Of a stretch of DNA of 64,000 nt, positions 10,575 through 20,363 are shown one piece after another. The number at the start of each line of letters is the position of its first letter. Position 1 is the stretch's first letter. The notes under the pieces are model-generated. The model saw only the letters and a program-made list of their open reading frames with translations, was not told where the DNA came from and made no database searches. Source of the DNA: Symsagittifera roscoffensis (lineage: Eukaryota > Xenacoelomorpha > Acoela > Convolutidae); assembly GCF_963678635.1 (NCBI RefSeq), contig NC_087069.1:9312633-9376632 (forward strand), given 5' to 3'. Made by a program: the position numbers and the translations under genes.

Positions 10575-11506
10575 TAGATTATTTCACACATAATATTGAT
10601 TCAATTTCACAAGCAAGAAAAAATTTTAGACCTCAAAACTCAAACGATGATACTGCCATCACAGAACAGTCAGACTATGTTTGGGACCCCGAATGGTCTC
10701 ATCCCGCATTCATAAACTTCCCACAATCAATCTCAAGTCAAGCAATAAGTACAATATCTTATGTAAGAGATTATGTAAGAGTAATACCATTAACCATTGA
10801 TGCAACACCATTAAACTATAATACATTTTTACCTGATATGCAAAATAATAGTTTAAACTCCACAGTCATACACAATGAAAACCTCAATGGAACTAGAAAT
10901 CTCACTCAACAAGATATCCAGACACCATCACACTTCATAAATGAAGAAATCGTACACACAACAACTAAACAACAAAGTATTTCACCAATACGTCCAAATT
11001 TAACAACACCAAGAAATACAAACCCTTCACAAACACAAGTAACCTTACAATCAACCGTTAAACCTTCGGTTGCCCCAAAATATTCACACATGGATTATCA
11101 AACTTACAGACCCATGACAATACCGTCAAAAACACGTAAAACGTTCACTAGAAACAATTTCGCAGAACATAATTATAATTACACACATCCATCAAAAACA
11201 AATTATCCCCCACAAAAAAATTTTAATAATTATACAAGATCTCGAAAATGGGATAACCCAATGGCACAAACTAATTCAGTAAACTTTCAAACAAATTTAC
11301 ATCCTTCACAGGATCGTAGTGAAAACTATCCATTTTTTCAACAAAATAAAAATAAGAAACAAACATCTTATCAAATGGATTACTTATCCTCAGATGATGA
11401 TTTTTTACAACCAGATATATATTTGCACCATATAATCAAGAATATCGTGGAAAAGGAGTACAGAAACCACATACAAATCATAGAATTTTTTCTCCACAAC
11501 CGATAG
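10523..11506 (+). CDS. ORF C: Asn/Gln/Thr/Pro-rich frame continuing ORF B in the -1 frame
   Basis: This frame is open for 327 codons with no ATG near its 5' end, so it is probably reached by -1 frameshifting from ORF B. The first residues are hydrophobic and look like the continuation of a helix. The rest is low-complexity (Asn, Gln, Thr, Ser, Pro), with an acidic SSDDD near the end. At 11401-11407 it carries an in-register T TTT TTA heptamer that leads to the next -1 frame. The last 33 codons, after the heptamer, are probably not the main product. No homolog was recognised. Confidence 0.55.
   Translation, partial: SFTTYKTRLKKILAWFIIDYFTHNIDSISQARKNFRPQNSNDDTAITEQSDYVWDPEWSHPAFINFPQSISSQAISTISYVRDYVRVIPLTIDATPLNYNTFLPDMQNNSLNSTVIHNENLNGTRNLTQQDIQTPSHFINEEIVHTTTKQQSISPIRPNLTTPRNTNPSQTQVTLQSTVKPSVAPKYSHMDYQTYRPMTIPSKTRKTFTRNNFAEHNYNYTHPSKTNYPPQKNFNNYTRSRKWDNPMAQTNSVNFQTNLHPSQDRSENYPFFQQNKNKKQTSYQMDYLSSDDDFLQPDIYLHHIIKNIVEKEYRNHIQIIEFFLHNR
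10550..10556 (+). promoter_or_regulatory. candidate -1 frameshift slippery heptamer A AAA AAA
   Basis: The heptamer is in register with ORF B (codons TTA AAA AAA). The -1 frame is open from 10523 to 11506. No downstream pseudoknot was modelled. Confidence 0.45.
11401..11407 (+). promoter_or_regulatory. candidate -1 frameshift slippery heptamer T TTT TTA
   Basis: The register is exactly T-TTT-TTA in the frame of ORF C, the same heptamer used by several retroviruses. The -1 frame opens at precisely this point, just after a TGA at 11398-11400. Confidence 0.5.
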
Positions 11507-11718
11507 ATACACAAAATCAACAACCAATTCAACAACAAAACCCAATTAATACACAATATTTTCAACCAATTCAGCAACAAAACCCAATGATCACACACTC
11601 GTATCAACCGACACAAATGCAAAATGAAATACCACTCCCATATTATCTTCAACAACACGAAATAACAAGAAATCAACTTTTTCTCAAATGCCAAATGCAG
11701 CAGAATCATTACAAATGA
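11401..11718 (+). CDS. ORF D: Gln/Pro-rich bridging frame between ORF C and gag
   Basis: This 105-codon frame is rich in Gln, Pro, Asn and Tyr (repeats of QQQNP). It has no early ATG and overlaps both ORF C and the open part of the gag frame (which opens at 11628). Composition suggests this is the true continuation of ORF C until about 11680, where a T5 run precedes the gag ATG. It is either a frameshift intermediate or the result of single-base undercalls. Confidence 0.45.
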   Translation, partial: FFTTRYIFAPYNQEYRGKGVQKPHTNHRIFSPQPIDTQNQQPIQQQNPINTQYFQPIQQQNPMITHSYQPTQMQNEIPLPYYLQQHEITRNQLFLKCQMQQNHYK

Positions 11719-14174
11719 CAATGAATCCATACCTTATGGGTGGATCATCAATAACATCAAATAAAGCTTTAATGGTATTCACAGGAACAGACCCTGAACA
11801 TTCTGTAGAAGACTATTTAAATGCAGTAACAGCAAATTTGATTTTAAATATAGGACCTGAACCAATTAATACGCCACTACATCAAAACTGGATACATCGA
11901 CGCACAGCGTTGATACAAACAACTTTAGACGGCGCAGCCCAAAAATGGTTTTCAGTATTGCCTATAGAAATAAAATCAAATTGGAAAAGGTTTACACAAG
12001 AATTTTCAAAAATGTTTGACCCCGAAAGAAACAAACAACAACAAAGAGTTTTATGTAATGAAATTCGCAGATTACCAAATGAAACCATCAAGCAATTAGC
12101 AGTACGCATCGAAACACTAGTTCGAAAAGCATATTCATTAAATACACACGACTATAAAAACACAAAGATGACAGAAATCTTAATGATGACCTTAACACCG
12201 CAATTAAGAAAAATAGCAATAAAAAAGAGAGCATCCCATCCTTCTTCAATTCGAGAACCCGATTTAGATTTTCGAAAACTAGTAGACAAACTAGAACAAG
12301 CAGAAATCACAATGAAACTCGAAGAAACAGAAAATCTGAAATTACAATATGTTAACCGAATCGAAACAAATACCACAAGTATCAACAATATACAGGAATC
12401 AGATACAGACCTCGTTGAAAAAATCACTGAAATACTCAATATTTACGAAAAACACCCAAACTTTAAAGGCAAACCATCTTTCAAAAAATGGTGTAATTAT
12501 TGCCGACGATACGGACATAGTATTTCTGAATGTAGACAAAAACAGCAAGACAATCAAAATAAACCTCAAAAATATAAAGAACCAAATAAATCATTCTATC
12601 AATACATGAAAAAAGATCAAAATCTACCGAACAAAACTGTGTACAGCAACAACAGTTCAGGAAAACCACTCCCGAACAATACAAATTATACAAGAAATCA
12701 ATCACCATATAACTCAAGTTATAGAGGAAGATCACCAGAACGAAGAAATACGCAAAATTCATCACAAAATCACTACAATAGACCAAATAGTCGAAATAAC
12801 TACTCCAGATCAAATTCAAATACAACACAATTTGTTTCTAGATCTAATTCCCAATCAAGAAATAATTACTATCCAAACAGTCAATCACGAAATTCATCAT
12901 ACAATAGGAATAGAAACTACTCCAATAATCGGAATAGAAGTTATTCAAACAACCGAAACCAGAATTACCCGAACAATCGATCAAGGAATAACTCATATAA
13001 TAGATCGAACTATAACAGACCAAACAATAATTACCAAAACAGATCACGAAATAATTCACAAAATCGACATTCAAGTTATAATAATCGTTATAGAAATTAT
13101 TCCCAATCACCACACAGGAATAATAACCATTATAATAATTCTAATAATCGCCATAGAAGTAGTACACCTAAACATCAAAGGAATATAAATCAAGTACAAT
13201 CAAATCCAGAAACAACATCAGACCCTCCAGGTATTGACGACAGAGTAAATGATATGTTACAACTCAATCAAATAAACTGTGAATCATCAGACTCAGAAAG
13301 TGAAACAGAAAACACTATCTCCATCAATATGATAGCAGTCGAAAATGACTATGAACCTATTATATATGAACAACTATTTTCATCACACATATATGAAAAT
13401 CAATCAGAAATCCTTCACAATTATTATATTGAACCCATCCATTCCACACCGACGACGCAAAAAACTAATGAAATTAACACTACAAATCAACCCAATGAGA
13501 ATGACAAAACAAAATGCTTGAATACAAATCACATCTATCAAAACATACAAAAAGAACAACCCAAAGAAAAAATTTGGACAATACCATTTCTTTTAGAAAG
13601 TCCAAGAAGCAAAGAATTTCAACCACCAGATCTTGAAATTGATTTTCTAATTGATTCAGGAGCAGAATCAAATATAATAAACATTCCCACATGGAATGAA
13701 ATAAAAACCTTACACCCAAAGCTAACACCTCTTGAAACCTCCAGTAAACTAGCAACAGCACAAGGATCAACATTGGTAAACTATGGAAAAATTCAATTAT
13801 TTCTTCTCCCCACAAGAACAATGGAGCAAAATAAAATTTTAACTAAACCATTTAAACAAATTTTCCATATCACTGATATTAAACACAATATCATTGGAAT
13901 ACCATTTATCTCTAAATATATACCAACAATCAACATATTAAACAGTAAAATACTAATCAAAGATAAATACACAAAAGCAAAAGACACATCCCTAACATTT
14001 TTTCAAAGATTAAACAAACAACCACCACTCTTTTCAAAATTTTATCCAATATATAACCAACAAAGAAAACACCTGAAACCACTATCAGGAAACATATATA
14101 ATTTTTCAATAAAACAAGTTCATCAATATGATAAAAAACAAAACAAACAACAACTCTATATGTCAGATTTTTAA
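11688..14174 (+). CDS. gag-pro: Gag capsid-nucleocapsid with aspartic protease
   Basis: This 828-codon ORF begins with a Gypsy-type capsid (residues about 20-240, with the usual A-x-x-W...F-x-x-F pattern). A CX2CX4HX4C zinc knuckle follows at about 269-282. Next is a long Arg/Asn/Ser/Tyr-rich low-complexity stretch (about 340-500) likely to bind RNA, and an acidic Ser patch. The C-terminus is a retropepsin: catalytic DSGA at about 656 (13653) and the HNIIGIPFI flap-to-core motif about 85 residues later. The frame ends in TAA at 14172, and the same frame stays open into RT, so pol may be reached by readthrough. The capsid, nucleocapsid and protease assignments are secure. The true N-terminus is uncertain because upstream frames may be fused. 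Confidence 0.9.
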   Translation: MPNAAESLQMTMNPYLMGGSSITSNKALMVFTGTDPEHSVEDYLNAVTANLILNIGPEPINTPLHQNWIHRRTALIQTTLDGAAQKWFSVLPIEIKSNWKRFTQEFSKMFDPERNKQQQRVLCNEIRRLPNETIKQLAVRIETLVRKAYSLNTHDYKNTKMTEILMMTLTPQLRKIAIKKRASHPSSIREPDLDFRKLVDKLEQAEITMKLEETENLKLQYVNRIETNTTSINNIQESDTDLVEKITEILNIYEKHPNFKGKPSFKKWCNYCRRYGHSISECRQKQQDNQNKPQKYKEPNKSFYQYMKKDQNLPNKTVYSNNSSGKPLPNNTNYTRNQSPYNSSYRGRSPERRNTQNSSQNHYNRPNSRNNYSRSNSNTTQFVSRSNSQSRNNYYPNSQSRNSSYNRNRNYSNNRNRSYSNNRNQNYPNNRSRNNSYNRSNYNRPNNNYQNRSRNNSQNRHSSYNNRYRNYSQSPHRNNNHYNNSNNRHRSSTPKHQRNINQVQSNPETTSDPPGIDDRVNDMLQLNQINCESSDSESETENTISINMIAVENDYEPIIYEQLFSSHIYENQSEILHNYYIEPIHSTPTTQKTNEINTTNQPNENDKTKCLNTNHIYQNIQKEQPKEKIWTIPFLLESPRSKEFQPPDLEIDFLIDSGAESNIINIPTWNEIKTLHPKLTPLETSSKLATAQGSTLVNYGKIQLFLLPTRTMEQNKILTKPFKQIFHITDIKHNIIGIPFISKYIPTINILNSKILIKDKYTKAKDTSLTFFQRLNKQPPLFSKFYPIYNQQRKHLKPLSGNIYNFSIKQVHQYDKKQNKQQLYMSDF
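14172..14174 (+). promoter_or_regulatory. in-frame TAA between protease and RT, candidate readthrough site
   Basis: The frames on both sides are the same (codon starts divisible by 3) and no other stop lies between 11688 and 16566. Context is TTT TAA TTC. The first ATG after the TAA is well inside the RT frame, so separate initiation would lose the start of pol. Confidence 0.5.
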
Positions 14175-16568
14175 TTCAAACCTATCCATAAGTTTTTCAA
14201 AATCACAATTTCATCCATAAAATATTTGAAAAACTCGAATTCAGATATTATTTCTCTACATGTATACAACAATACACCCTATCAAGTAACACTACCTTTA
14301 GGACTTTTAGGCTATTGCGAAACCAACGCTACAATATCACCAATATTCGAAAAAGCATATCGCGTAAATAATATACTCCAATTATTAGATATTTGTCAAT
14401 CCACAATTCTTAATGAAGAATTATCCATAAATGATATAAAAAGTAACGAAAAAAGAAATACGGATTATTTCACAAAAACCCCATATTTCAAACCGACATT
14501 CAACATAAATAACTACACAGAGAATCAACAGAAATTTTTAACAATGTTTAATTTCCAACATTCACAAATAACACAAGACGAATTTGAAAAATTAGCCAAA
14601 CAGCTAATTAAATATTCATCAGTCTATGCAACATCCAAATTTGATGTTGGCAAAATCAGCTCATCACTACATCTCCCATTAAAACCAGACGCAGTTTTCA
14701 AAAAACAAAGAGCAAGTAAAGTACCAGTTCATTTACACGATAAAGTGAACAGATTACTTGATATTTTAGAACAATACAATATAATCTCACCAGTAAATAA
14801 AGAAGAACAACCAAAAGGTAACACATTTATCAACCCTGTTATCATTCAAGCCAAAGGAGAATCATTAAAAATCGTTCTCGACGCTAGATACCTCAACTCA
14901 CTCATAGATGAATCAAAGTGTAATTGGTCTATTGAACCAATACAAGTTATTTTAACAAAAATAAACGGAAAATACTTTACAACCGCAGATATGAATAGTG
15001 CATACAATCAAATGCCATTAGATGAACAATCGCGACGTTTAACACAATTTGTTATTGGAAACCAACAGTATGAATTCAACCGCTTATTCTATGGAATATC
15101 CATAGGACCAGCAGCATTTTCAGCTTTTATGAGCAAAATTTTTCGACCACTAATACTCAAGAAAAACGCAATCACCTATTTAGACGATGTTTTTATGCAA
15201 TCACAGACTAAAGAAGAAATGTTCAATGTTTTAGAACAATATCACCAAATACTTCAGAACGAAAATCTGAAGGCCGCCCCCGATAAATCACACTTCTTTT
15301 TGACAAGAGTAATATTCTTAGGACATAATATAGAAAGAAAAACAATCACCCCATTAAAATCACGCATTGATGCTATTCAAAAACTCCAACCACCAACAAA
15401 CAAAAAGAAAATCCAAGAATTCCTTGAAATGTCGAATTTTTTAAGTAAATATGTCTATAAAATGCAATTATACCTAAGACCATTTTATAATATACTTAGA
15501 CAACAAAATAATTTTGAATGGAACACAGAACATCAAGCACGATTTGAAGAAATTAAAAAACTTCTAACTGAACAAATTTCAAACACAATTCCAGATTCAA
15601 ATCAACCATTTTATGCAATGTGCGATGCTTCGAACTTTGGCATCGGCGCAGCATTATTACAATCACATAATGGTACAAACAAAATGAACCTTATATCAGC
15701 AAACTCTCGATTATTCACTCAAGCAGAGCTAAGACTCTCAACCCTAATGAGAGAATGTACAGCCATAATCTATACACTTACAGAATATGAATTTCTAATA
15801 CTTGGATCAAAACATCCAACAGTTCTATTCACAGATCACAAACCAATCATTTTTCTCTTTACACAAAAATCTAATCCAAATCACCGAGTTTATAGATTTC
15901 AACTAATTCTAATGAAATTCCCAAACTTACATATAGTTTGGACAGCAGGAAAGAATCTTGCATTACCAGACACATTAAGTCGAAATACGCCACCGGAATT
16001 ACTTACACGTAAAACCACAGTTGAAATACCCAAAAATATAAAATTCTACCTTGCAAAAAACGAAACATCACCCCGACTAGAATGCAAATATGCAGTAAAA
16101 ACTGACGTTGAACAATCACAGATAAACAATCTACAACACTTTCCACTTTATTTAGATTGTCAAAATAATCACTATGAAGTTGACCTACTTGGAACATCAA
16201 CTTTTAAACCAATCCCATATTCACAATGGATAAAAAATAACACCCAACAAAAAAGAGTAAAACAACACTCGCATAAAAAAGACCTTTTTCCACTAATTGA
16301 AAAAGAAAACCTAACTGATAAAATAAATTTATCAGGACCACAAACAAACGATTCAAAATACACAATAAATCAAATATTTGACCTTCATGACCCACTTGAT
16401 ACAATTCCTTTATCTAAATTAGAAATAGAAAACATTTTTCTCCCCCCAACAAAAACAATTACAATTTCAACATTGAAACAATACCAAAATCTTGACCCAG
16501 TAATTAGACAACTAAAGTCATGGCACAAATATAAAACTAAACCCGTCAAGGCAGACACAACTATTTAA
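14175..16568 (+). CDS. pol: reverse transcriptase-RNase H of a Ty3/Gypsy-type element
   Basis: The frame continues directly from gag-pro after one TAA and has no ATG at its start. RT motifs appear in order: LDARYLN, then TADMNSAYNQM, LFYGISIGPAAFS, and the active site YLDD at 15177-15188. The connection follows (FLGHNIERKTITP). RNase H has CDAS (about 15628), REC and TDHKP, and ends with the tether-type LPDTLSRN. The block after RNase H (about 16000-16560) is a linker. The frame ends in a TAA (16566) at the RNase H/integrase border and then reopens in the same frame. Catalytic residues are all present, so the enzyme looks functional. Confidence 0.93.
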   Translation, partial: FKPIHKFFKITISSIKYLKNSNSDIISLHVYNNTPYQVTLPLGLLGYCETNATISPIFEKAYRVNNILQLLDICQSTILNEELSINDIKSNEKRNTDYFTKTPYFKPTFNINNYTENQQKFLTMFNFQHSQITQDEFEKLAKQLIKYSSVYATSKFDVGKISSSLHLPLKPDAVFKKQRASKVPVHLHDKVNRLLDILEQYNIISPVNKEEQPKGNTFINPVIIQAKGESLKIVLDARYLNSLIDESKCNWSIEPIQVILTKINGKYFTTADMNSAYNQMPLDEQSRRLTQFVIGNQQYEFNRLFYGISIGPAAFSAFMSKIFRPLILKKNAITYLDDVFMQSQTKEEMFNVLEQYHQILQNENLKAAPDKSHFFLTRVIFLGHNIERKTITPLKSRIDAIQKLQPPTNKKKIQEFLEMSNFLSKYVYKMQLYLRPFYNILRQQNNFEWNTEHQARFEEIKKLLTEQISNTIPDSNQPFYAMCDASNFGIGAALLQSHNGTNKMNLISANSRLFTQAELRLSTLMRECTAIIYTLTEYEFLILGSKHPTVLFTDHKPIIFLFTQKSNPNHRVYRFQLILMKFPNLHIVWTAGKNLALPDTLSRNTPPELLTRKTTVEIPKNIKFYLAKNETSPRLECKYAVKTDVEQSQINNLQHFPLYLDCQNNHYEVDLLGTSTFKPIPYSQWIKNNTQQKRVKQHSHKKDLFPLIEKENLTDKINLSGPQTNDSKYTINQIFDLHDPLDTIPLSKLEIENIFLPPTKTITISTLKQYQNLDPVIRQLKSWHKYKTKPVKADTTI
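16566..16568 (+). promoter_or_regulatory. in-frame TAA between RNase H and integrase, candidate readthrough site
   Basis: Context is ATT TAA GGA. The frame is unchanged on both sides, and the integrase N-terminal region is encoded straight after it. The first in-frame ATG (16686) would cut off part of the integrase N-terminal domain. Confidence 0.5.
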
Positions 16569-18182
16569 GGAAATAAAACACTCCTCCGATATTTTCGAAA
16601 ATTCAATAATACAACAATTAACGAAAACACAGACCTTCTAGAATACAAATTAAATGAATCTACAGTTCCCTGTCTCCCTCTAAGTATGATTCTCATAGCT
16701 TTTAATATTTCACATACACAAAATATTAAAGGACACTCTGGATCAGAGAAAACATATTCAAATTTCATACAAAACTTTTATTTCCCAAATGCACCAATTT
16801 GGATAAAAGTACTATGCAATGATTGTATAGTATGTCAACTAAATAAACCTTATCCAAATCAAAAACAAATATCACAAAAACAAGACTTTAAAGGACAAAG
16901 TTTGTACTTTAACCACCGTATCTCCTTTGATACAAAAGGACCAATTTCACCCTCATCCGAAGGAAACTCCTACATTATGGTAATTGTTGACGCATTTACA
17001 CATTATGTAGCACTTAACCCAGTACCACATTGTAACGCTTATTACGCTTACACAACGCTTTATGAACACTGGATAGCCAAATTCGGACTACCAGAAATTT
17101 TAGTTACAGACAACGGTACAGAATTCATAAATAATGAAATCATCACACTATGTCATCTATATAACATCAAACACAAACCACGTACATCTCACGCACCTTG
17201 GACAAACGGCTTAGTCGAAGGTATGAACCGTTCATTACAAGAATATCTCAGATGTATCATCAATGGAAATGATACAAGATACACTGAATGGTCAGCAGAT
17301 GTAAAATTATTTCCCTTAGCATATAATTCACAAATTACGACAACTCTAGGAATGTCACCATATGAAATGGTTTTTAACCAAAAGCCACGCAAACCAATAA
17401 TGTTTACAGCAAACTCTCATAAAAACGCACAATGTTATTGTCAACCAAATAAAGACTCAATCTGTTATAACCTACCTTTACATACACACGATGAAGATCA
17501 TTTTCATCACCCACAAATTCTTAAATTAGCCTCCGGTACACACACCGAATGGATTTTAAACAGAGATAAAAAACACAATGAAATTTACCAAAAAGTAACA
17601 AAAAAGTTGTTACAGAGGCAAAACATTAATGAACAAATAAATTCACGCTTTACACCAGCCTCCGATTTAAAAATTGGAACATTTGTTTTAATACCCAATT
17701 TTAATACTCAAAAAGGAATTTCAAAAAAATTACAACCCCTTCGTAAAGGACCATACCAAATAATTGCAAAACCCACTGATGTCACATATAAAATCACCGA
17801 CTCAGACAAAAAAGAAATCGTTCAACACCGAAATAACCTATTACCTTATTATCCAAAAGAATACGCACTCCGCGAACTAACTCAATTATATTCTTTTACA
17901 GGTTTACAAGTTATTCAAAATGACCCACATACGGAAAATACAACAAAGGAACAAAAAGATTTTCACCTCGAAAACCAAATAACAAAATCAACCACCAAAA
18001 AAAAAAACAATACAAAAAATCTAGATCAAAATACATCTCAAAAAGAAAGAAAAAATAGAAAAATGACAGAACAAATAATACCCCAAGAACAAATCGACAA
18101 ATCAAACATAGAGAGTCTTCACGACTTAGAAATCAACCACGTAAAAATTATAAGTTATTCATCCCACAATCTAAAATATTAA
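16569..18182 (+). CDS. int: integrase of a Ty3/Gypsy-type element
   Basis: The frame is open from the TAA at 16566. An HHCC zinc domain is seen (HTQNIKGH with C-x2-C in CNDCIVC). The catalytic core has D in SFDTKG, D in VTDNGTEF and E in GLVEGMN, with exactly 35 residues between the last two, the canonical D-35-E spacing. A GPY/F module follows (RKGPYQI, then HRNNLLPYYP). The tail of about 90 residues is Lys/Gln/Thr-rich. No chromodomain is visible. The ATG at 16686 is possible as a start but lies within the N-terminal region. Confidence 0.93.
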   Translation, partial: GNKTLLRYFRKFNNTTINENTDLLEYKLNESTVPCLPLSMILIAFNISHTQNIKGHSGSEKTYSNFIQNFYFPNAPIWIKVLCNDCIVCQLNKPYPNQKQISQKQDFKGQSLYFNHRISFDTKGPISPSSEGNSYIMVIVDAFTHYVALNPVPHCNAYYAYTTLYEHWIAKFGLPEILVTDNGTEFINNEIITLCHLYNIKHKPRTSHAPWTNGLVEGMNRSLQEYLRCIINGNDTRYTEWSADVKLFPLAYNSQITTTLGMSPYEMVFNQKPRKPIMFTANSHKNAQCYCQPNKDSICYNLPLHTHDEDHFHHPQILKLASGTHTEWILNRDKKHNEIYQKVTKKLLQRQNINEQINSRFTPASDLKIGTFVLIPNFNTQKGISKKLQPLRKGPYQIIAKPTDVTYKITDSDKKEIVQHRNNLLPYYPKEYALRELTQLYSFTGLQVIQNDPHTENTTKEQKDFHLENQITKSTTKKKNNTKNLDQNTSQKERKNRKMTEQIIPQEQIDKSNIESLHDLEINHVKIISYSSHNLKY

Positions 18183-18804
18183 AGAAAGTTGAATTTCAAA
18201 AACAACTTTAATTCTACATTTAATAATCTTTGCACCTCTGAAACATTTTACACTTTCATTTTTCAAAATAACATGCTGACAAACACGCAGCGATTCTAGT
18301 TCAAAATTAGCCAATAGGATTCATCCAATCCGTCACCTTCTATAACTCTAACACAAACCAACTAGACGAAAAATATTAAACTCCGGGCATATCTATAACT
18401 ATAACTTTACGACCTCCAGGTCAAAAATAAGCAAACCACTCCAACTTGACAACTAAAATAAATATCACCATAATATCATAACCCTCCCTTATCTAATAAA
18501 CCAAAGATCAACAATATTTCCCCAACCCAGACCTCAAATATCCCCCAAACAAATATGTTAAATTAGCCTAAAGTAAAAGAACGACCATTTTAATTAGCCT
18601 AAAGTGTAAAAATCTCAAAAATACCCCAGATCATTTGACAAACGAAAATAAAGACAAAGAAGACCTCCCGATCACCATAAAAATTGCCCCCAACAATTTT
18701 TCACAAAACTCAACCCACTTGTCAAAAAACCAATAAATAATCCGACCACAGTTGAAAATTGCCCCAAACAACAAAAAATATTCGATCAAGAAGTCATTTC
18801 GTAA
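18183..18804 (+). other. gap between integrase and the hydrophobic ORFs
   Basis: No ATG-started ORF was found. The integrase frame reopens after its stop for 38 codons, to TAG at 18297. Another frame is open for about 50 codons from about 18650 up to the TAA at 18802 that directly precedes the next ORF, and shares its frame. The stretch may hold splice signals for downstream mRNAs, but none could be assigned. Confidence 0.4.
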
Positions 18805-19032
18805 ATGCTCTTCTCTCAATCAGTCACTATAATTATCACAAACCTCAAACAATTTTTTACGATACTTAAAACTTTTATAATATTTCTTTTTGATATCTTT
18901 GAATCTTTTGTATTAATCTTAATCATTTTTTGCATTATTTTTTTAATTTTCTATTCCCTATTTGAACTATACCTCCAACTTTCAAAAGCTATTGACTATA
19001 TCCACAGGTACGATTCACAAAAACTTATCTAA
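18805..19032 (+). CDS. small hydrophobic membrane ORF 1
   Basis: This 75-residue protein starts at an ATG. A long hydrophobic region (residues about 18-58, rich in Phe, Ile and Leu) could form one or two membrane spans, followed by a polar C-terminal tail. The next ORF begins immediately after its TAA, in the same frame. It could be a viroporin-like or envelope-associated peptide. No homolog was recognised, and its position before env fits a late accessory gene. Confidence 0.5.
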   Translation: MLFSQSVTIIITNLKQFFTILKTFIIFLFDIFESFVLILIIFCIIFLIFYSLFELYLQLSKAIDYIHRYDSQKLI

Positions 19033-19221
19033 ATGATACGAACCATTTTTAGTAGAACCGATATTTTCTTACTATTTGTAATTTTTATAACATTTCTCTC
19101 ATCCCTCATCTTGACAATATGCAAATGTATCAAAAAAGCAATCATCACATTCGCCCTAGCAACAATTCTCCTAATTCTTTTTTTAGAAGAATACTATAAT
19201 AAACATAAACTTTTTCACTAA
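19033..19221 (+). CDS. small hydrophobic membrane ORF 2
   Basis: This 62-residue protein starts with an ATG touching the previous stop. Two hydrophobic segments (residues about 11-29 and 35-51) are separated by a basic CKCIKK turn, suggesting a membrane hairpin. Its TAA at 19219 is followed by a 380-codon open frame in the same frame that has no ATG, so readthrough or reinitiation may link them. No homolog was recognised. Confidence 0.5.
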   Translation: MIRTIFSRTDIFLLFVIFITFLSSLILTICKCIKKAIITFALATILLILFLEEYYNKHKLFH

Positions 19222-20363
19222 AAGAATAGACCAAAAAAGCTATCAAAAATTGCTACCCAACAGTCACGTAGTCAGTCTTCACCGACATCATCCCAAGATA
19301 ACCCAACAACACCTTTAACTACCCAAAATCCTCAAACATCTACACGAATTTCCTTTCAAGATAACCCATATACCTTTGAAGAACGACACGCTCGCTTATC
19401 AGAACCACTAGAACCAGTTCAACGACAAGCACCTCTAAGCGAACCAACATATAACTTATACCCAACACTACCACAAGAATTAAGTAGAATAAGAAATCCT
19501 AGTCAAAACCAAAATACAGTCGAAATAAATAGACAAATTATACATCCTCGACGAAACAGAAATTTTCAAACTCCCCGAGATCATTTTGATATACCTCAAT
19601 CCCCATCACAAAACACTCCAGAAAACCCCATTGGTATATTACCAGAAACCCCTACGCTTCTTTCACAACGTAGCACCTCAAGTCTACCATCAGATTACTT
19701 AGGTTCGACACCAACATCTGAACAAATACGTGAAAATCCCTTTAACCCCCCGAACCAGGCATCACGACTACCATATTGGACAACACATTCATTTACACAA
19801 GGTGAACTAAATTTAGTCAATGATCCAATAGATATTTCTACGGATACAACAACATCCTCATCACTACCAGAAACATTATCACTACCATCAACACCATCAA
19901 TAAGCCAGATTTCACCACCACCTTTTAACTTAAATTTCCCAAATAACCTCGACGCTAGATATCGAGAACAATCATCAACAAATATTCCTTTAAGACTAGA
20001 CTGGAATACATTCACAGCACCTCCACCATTATTTGGACAACACCTAGAAAGTAACCGACTCCACAATTGGGCACTAAATAGACTACAATATAGACAAGAC
20101 ATTCACGAAGACATTCGTGCTCATAACATCCAAATACTCCAACAGAATAGTCTACAATTAAAATTTGAAATCACGGTTAAATTAAACAGCATTACTCAAC
20201 ATCCCTATCCATTAAATCCACCAAATATAACAGCTCAATCCCTACCACCACCATTTATAACAACTGAAGTAATATACAAATACGACAGATATACCAAAAA
20301 GACAATTGGTTACATCACATTTTATAACCCATACTCAGGATTGTCATACACATGTATATTCTA
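19222..20363 (+). CDS. ORF E: Pro/Ser/Thr/Gln-rich frame without a start codon
   Basis: The frame is open for 380 codons from the TAA of the hydrophobic ORF to TAA at 20361, with no ATG anywhere in it. The first two thirds are disordered (Pro, Ser, Thr, Gln, Asn). The last third is more ordered, with aromatic and charged residues, including RLDWNTF and HNWALNRLQYRQDI. It overlaps the env start by 12 bases. The length of open frame and the strong bias against A/T-rich stops argue for coding. Expression could be by readthrough of the upstream TAA or from a spliced mRNA. The function is unknown. Confidence 0.6.

Noticed and set aside
12481-13188. Long antisense and alternative frames within gag (for example 12481-12828 minus and 12832-13188 plus)
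   Set aside because: They arise from the Arg/Asn/Ser/Tyr-rich low-complexity codons of gag, which lack stops in other frames.
14172-18182. Idea that TAA is reassigned to an amino acid in this genome
   Set aside because: Most of the element's ORFs and both host genes end at TAA or TGA where coding character also ends (for example 18180, 20361, 24724 and 30042), so a global code change is not needed.
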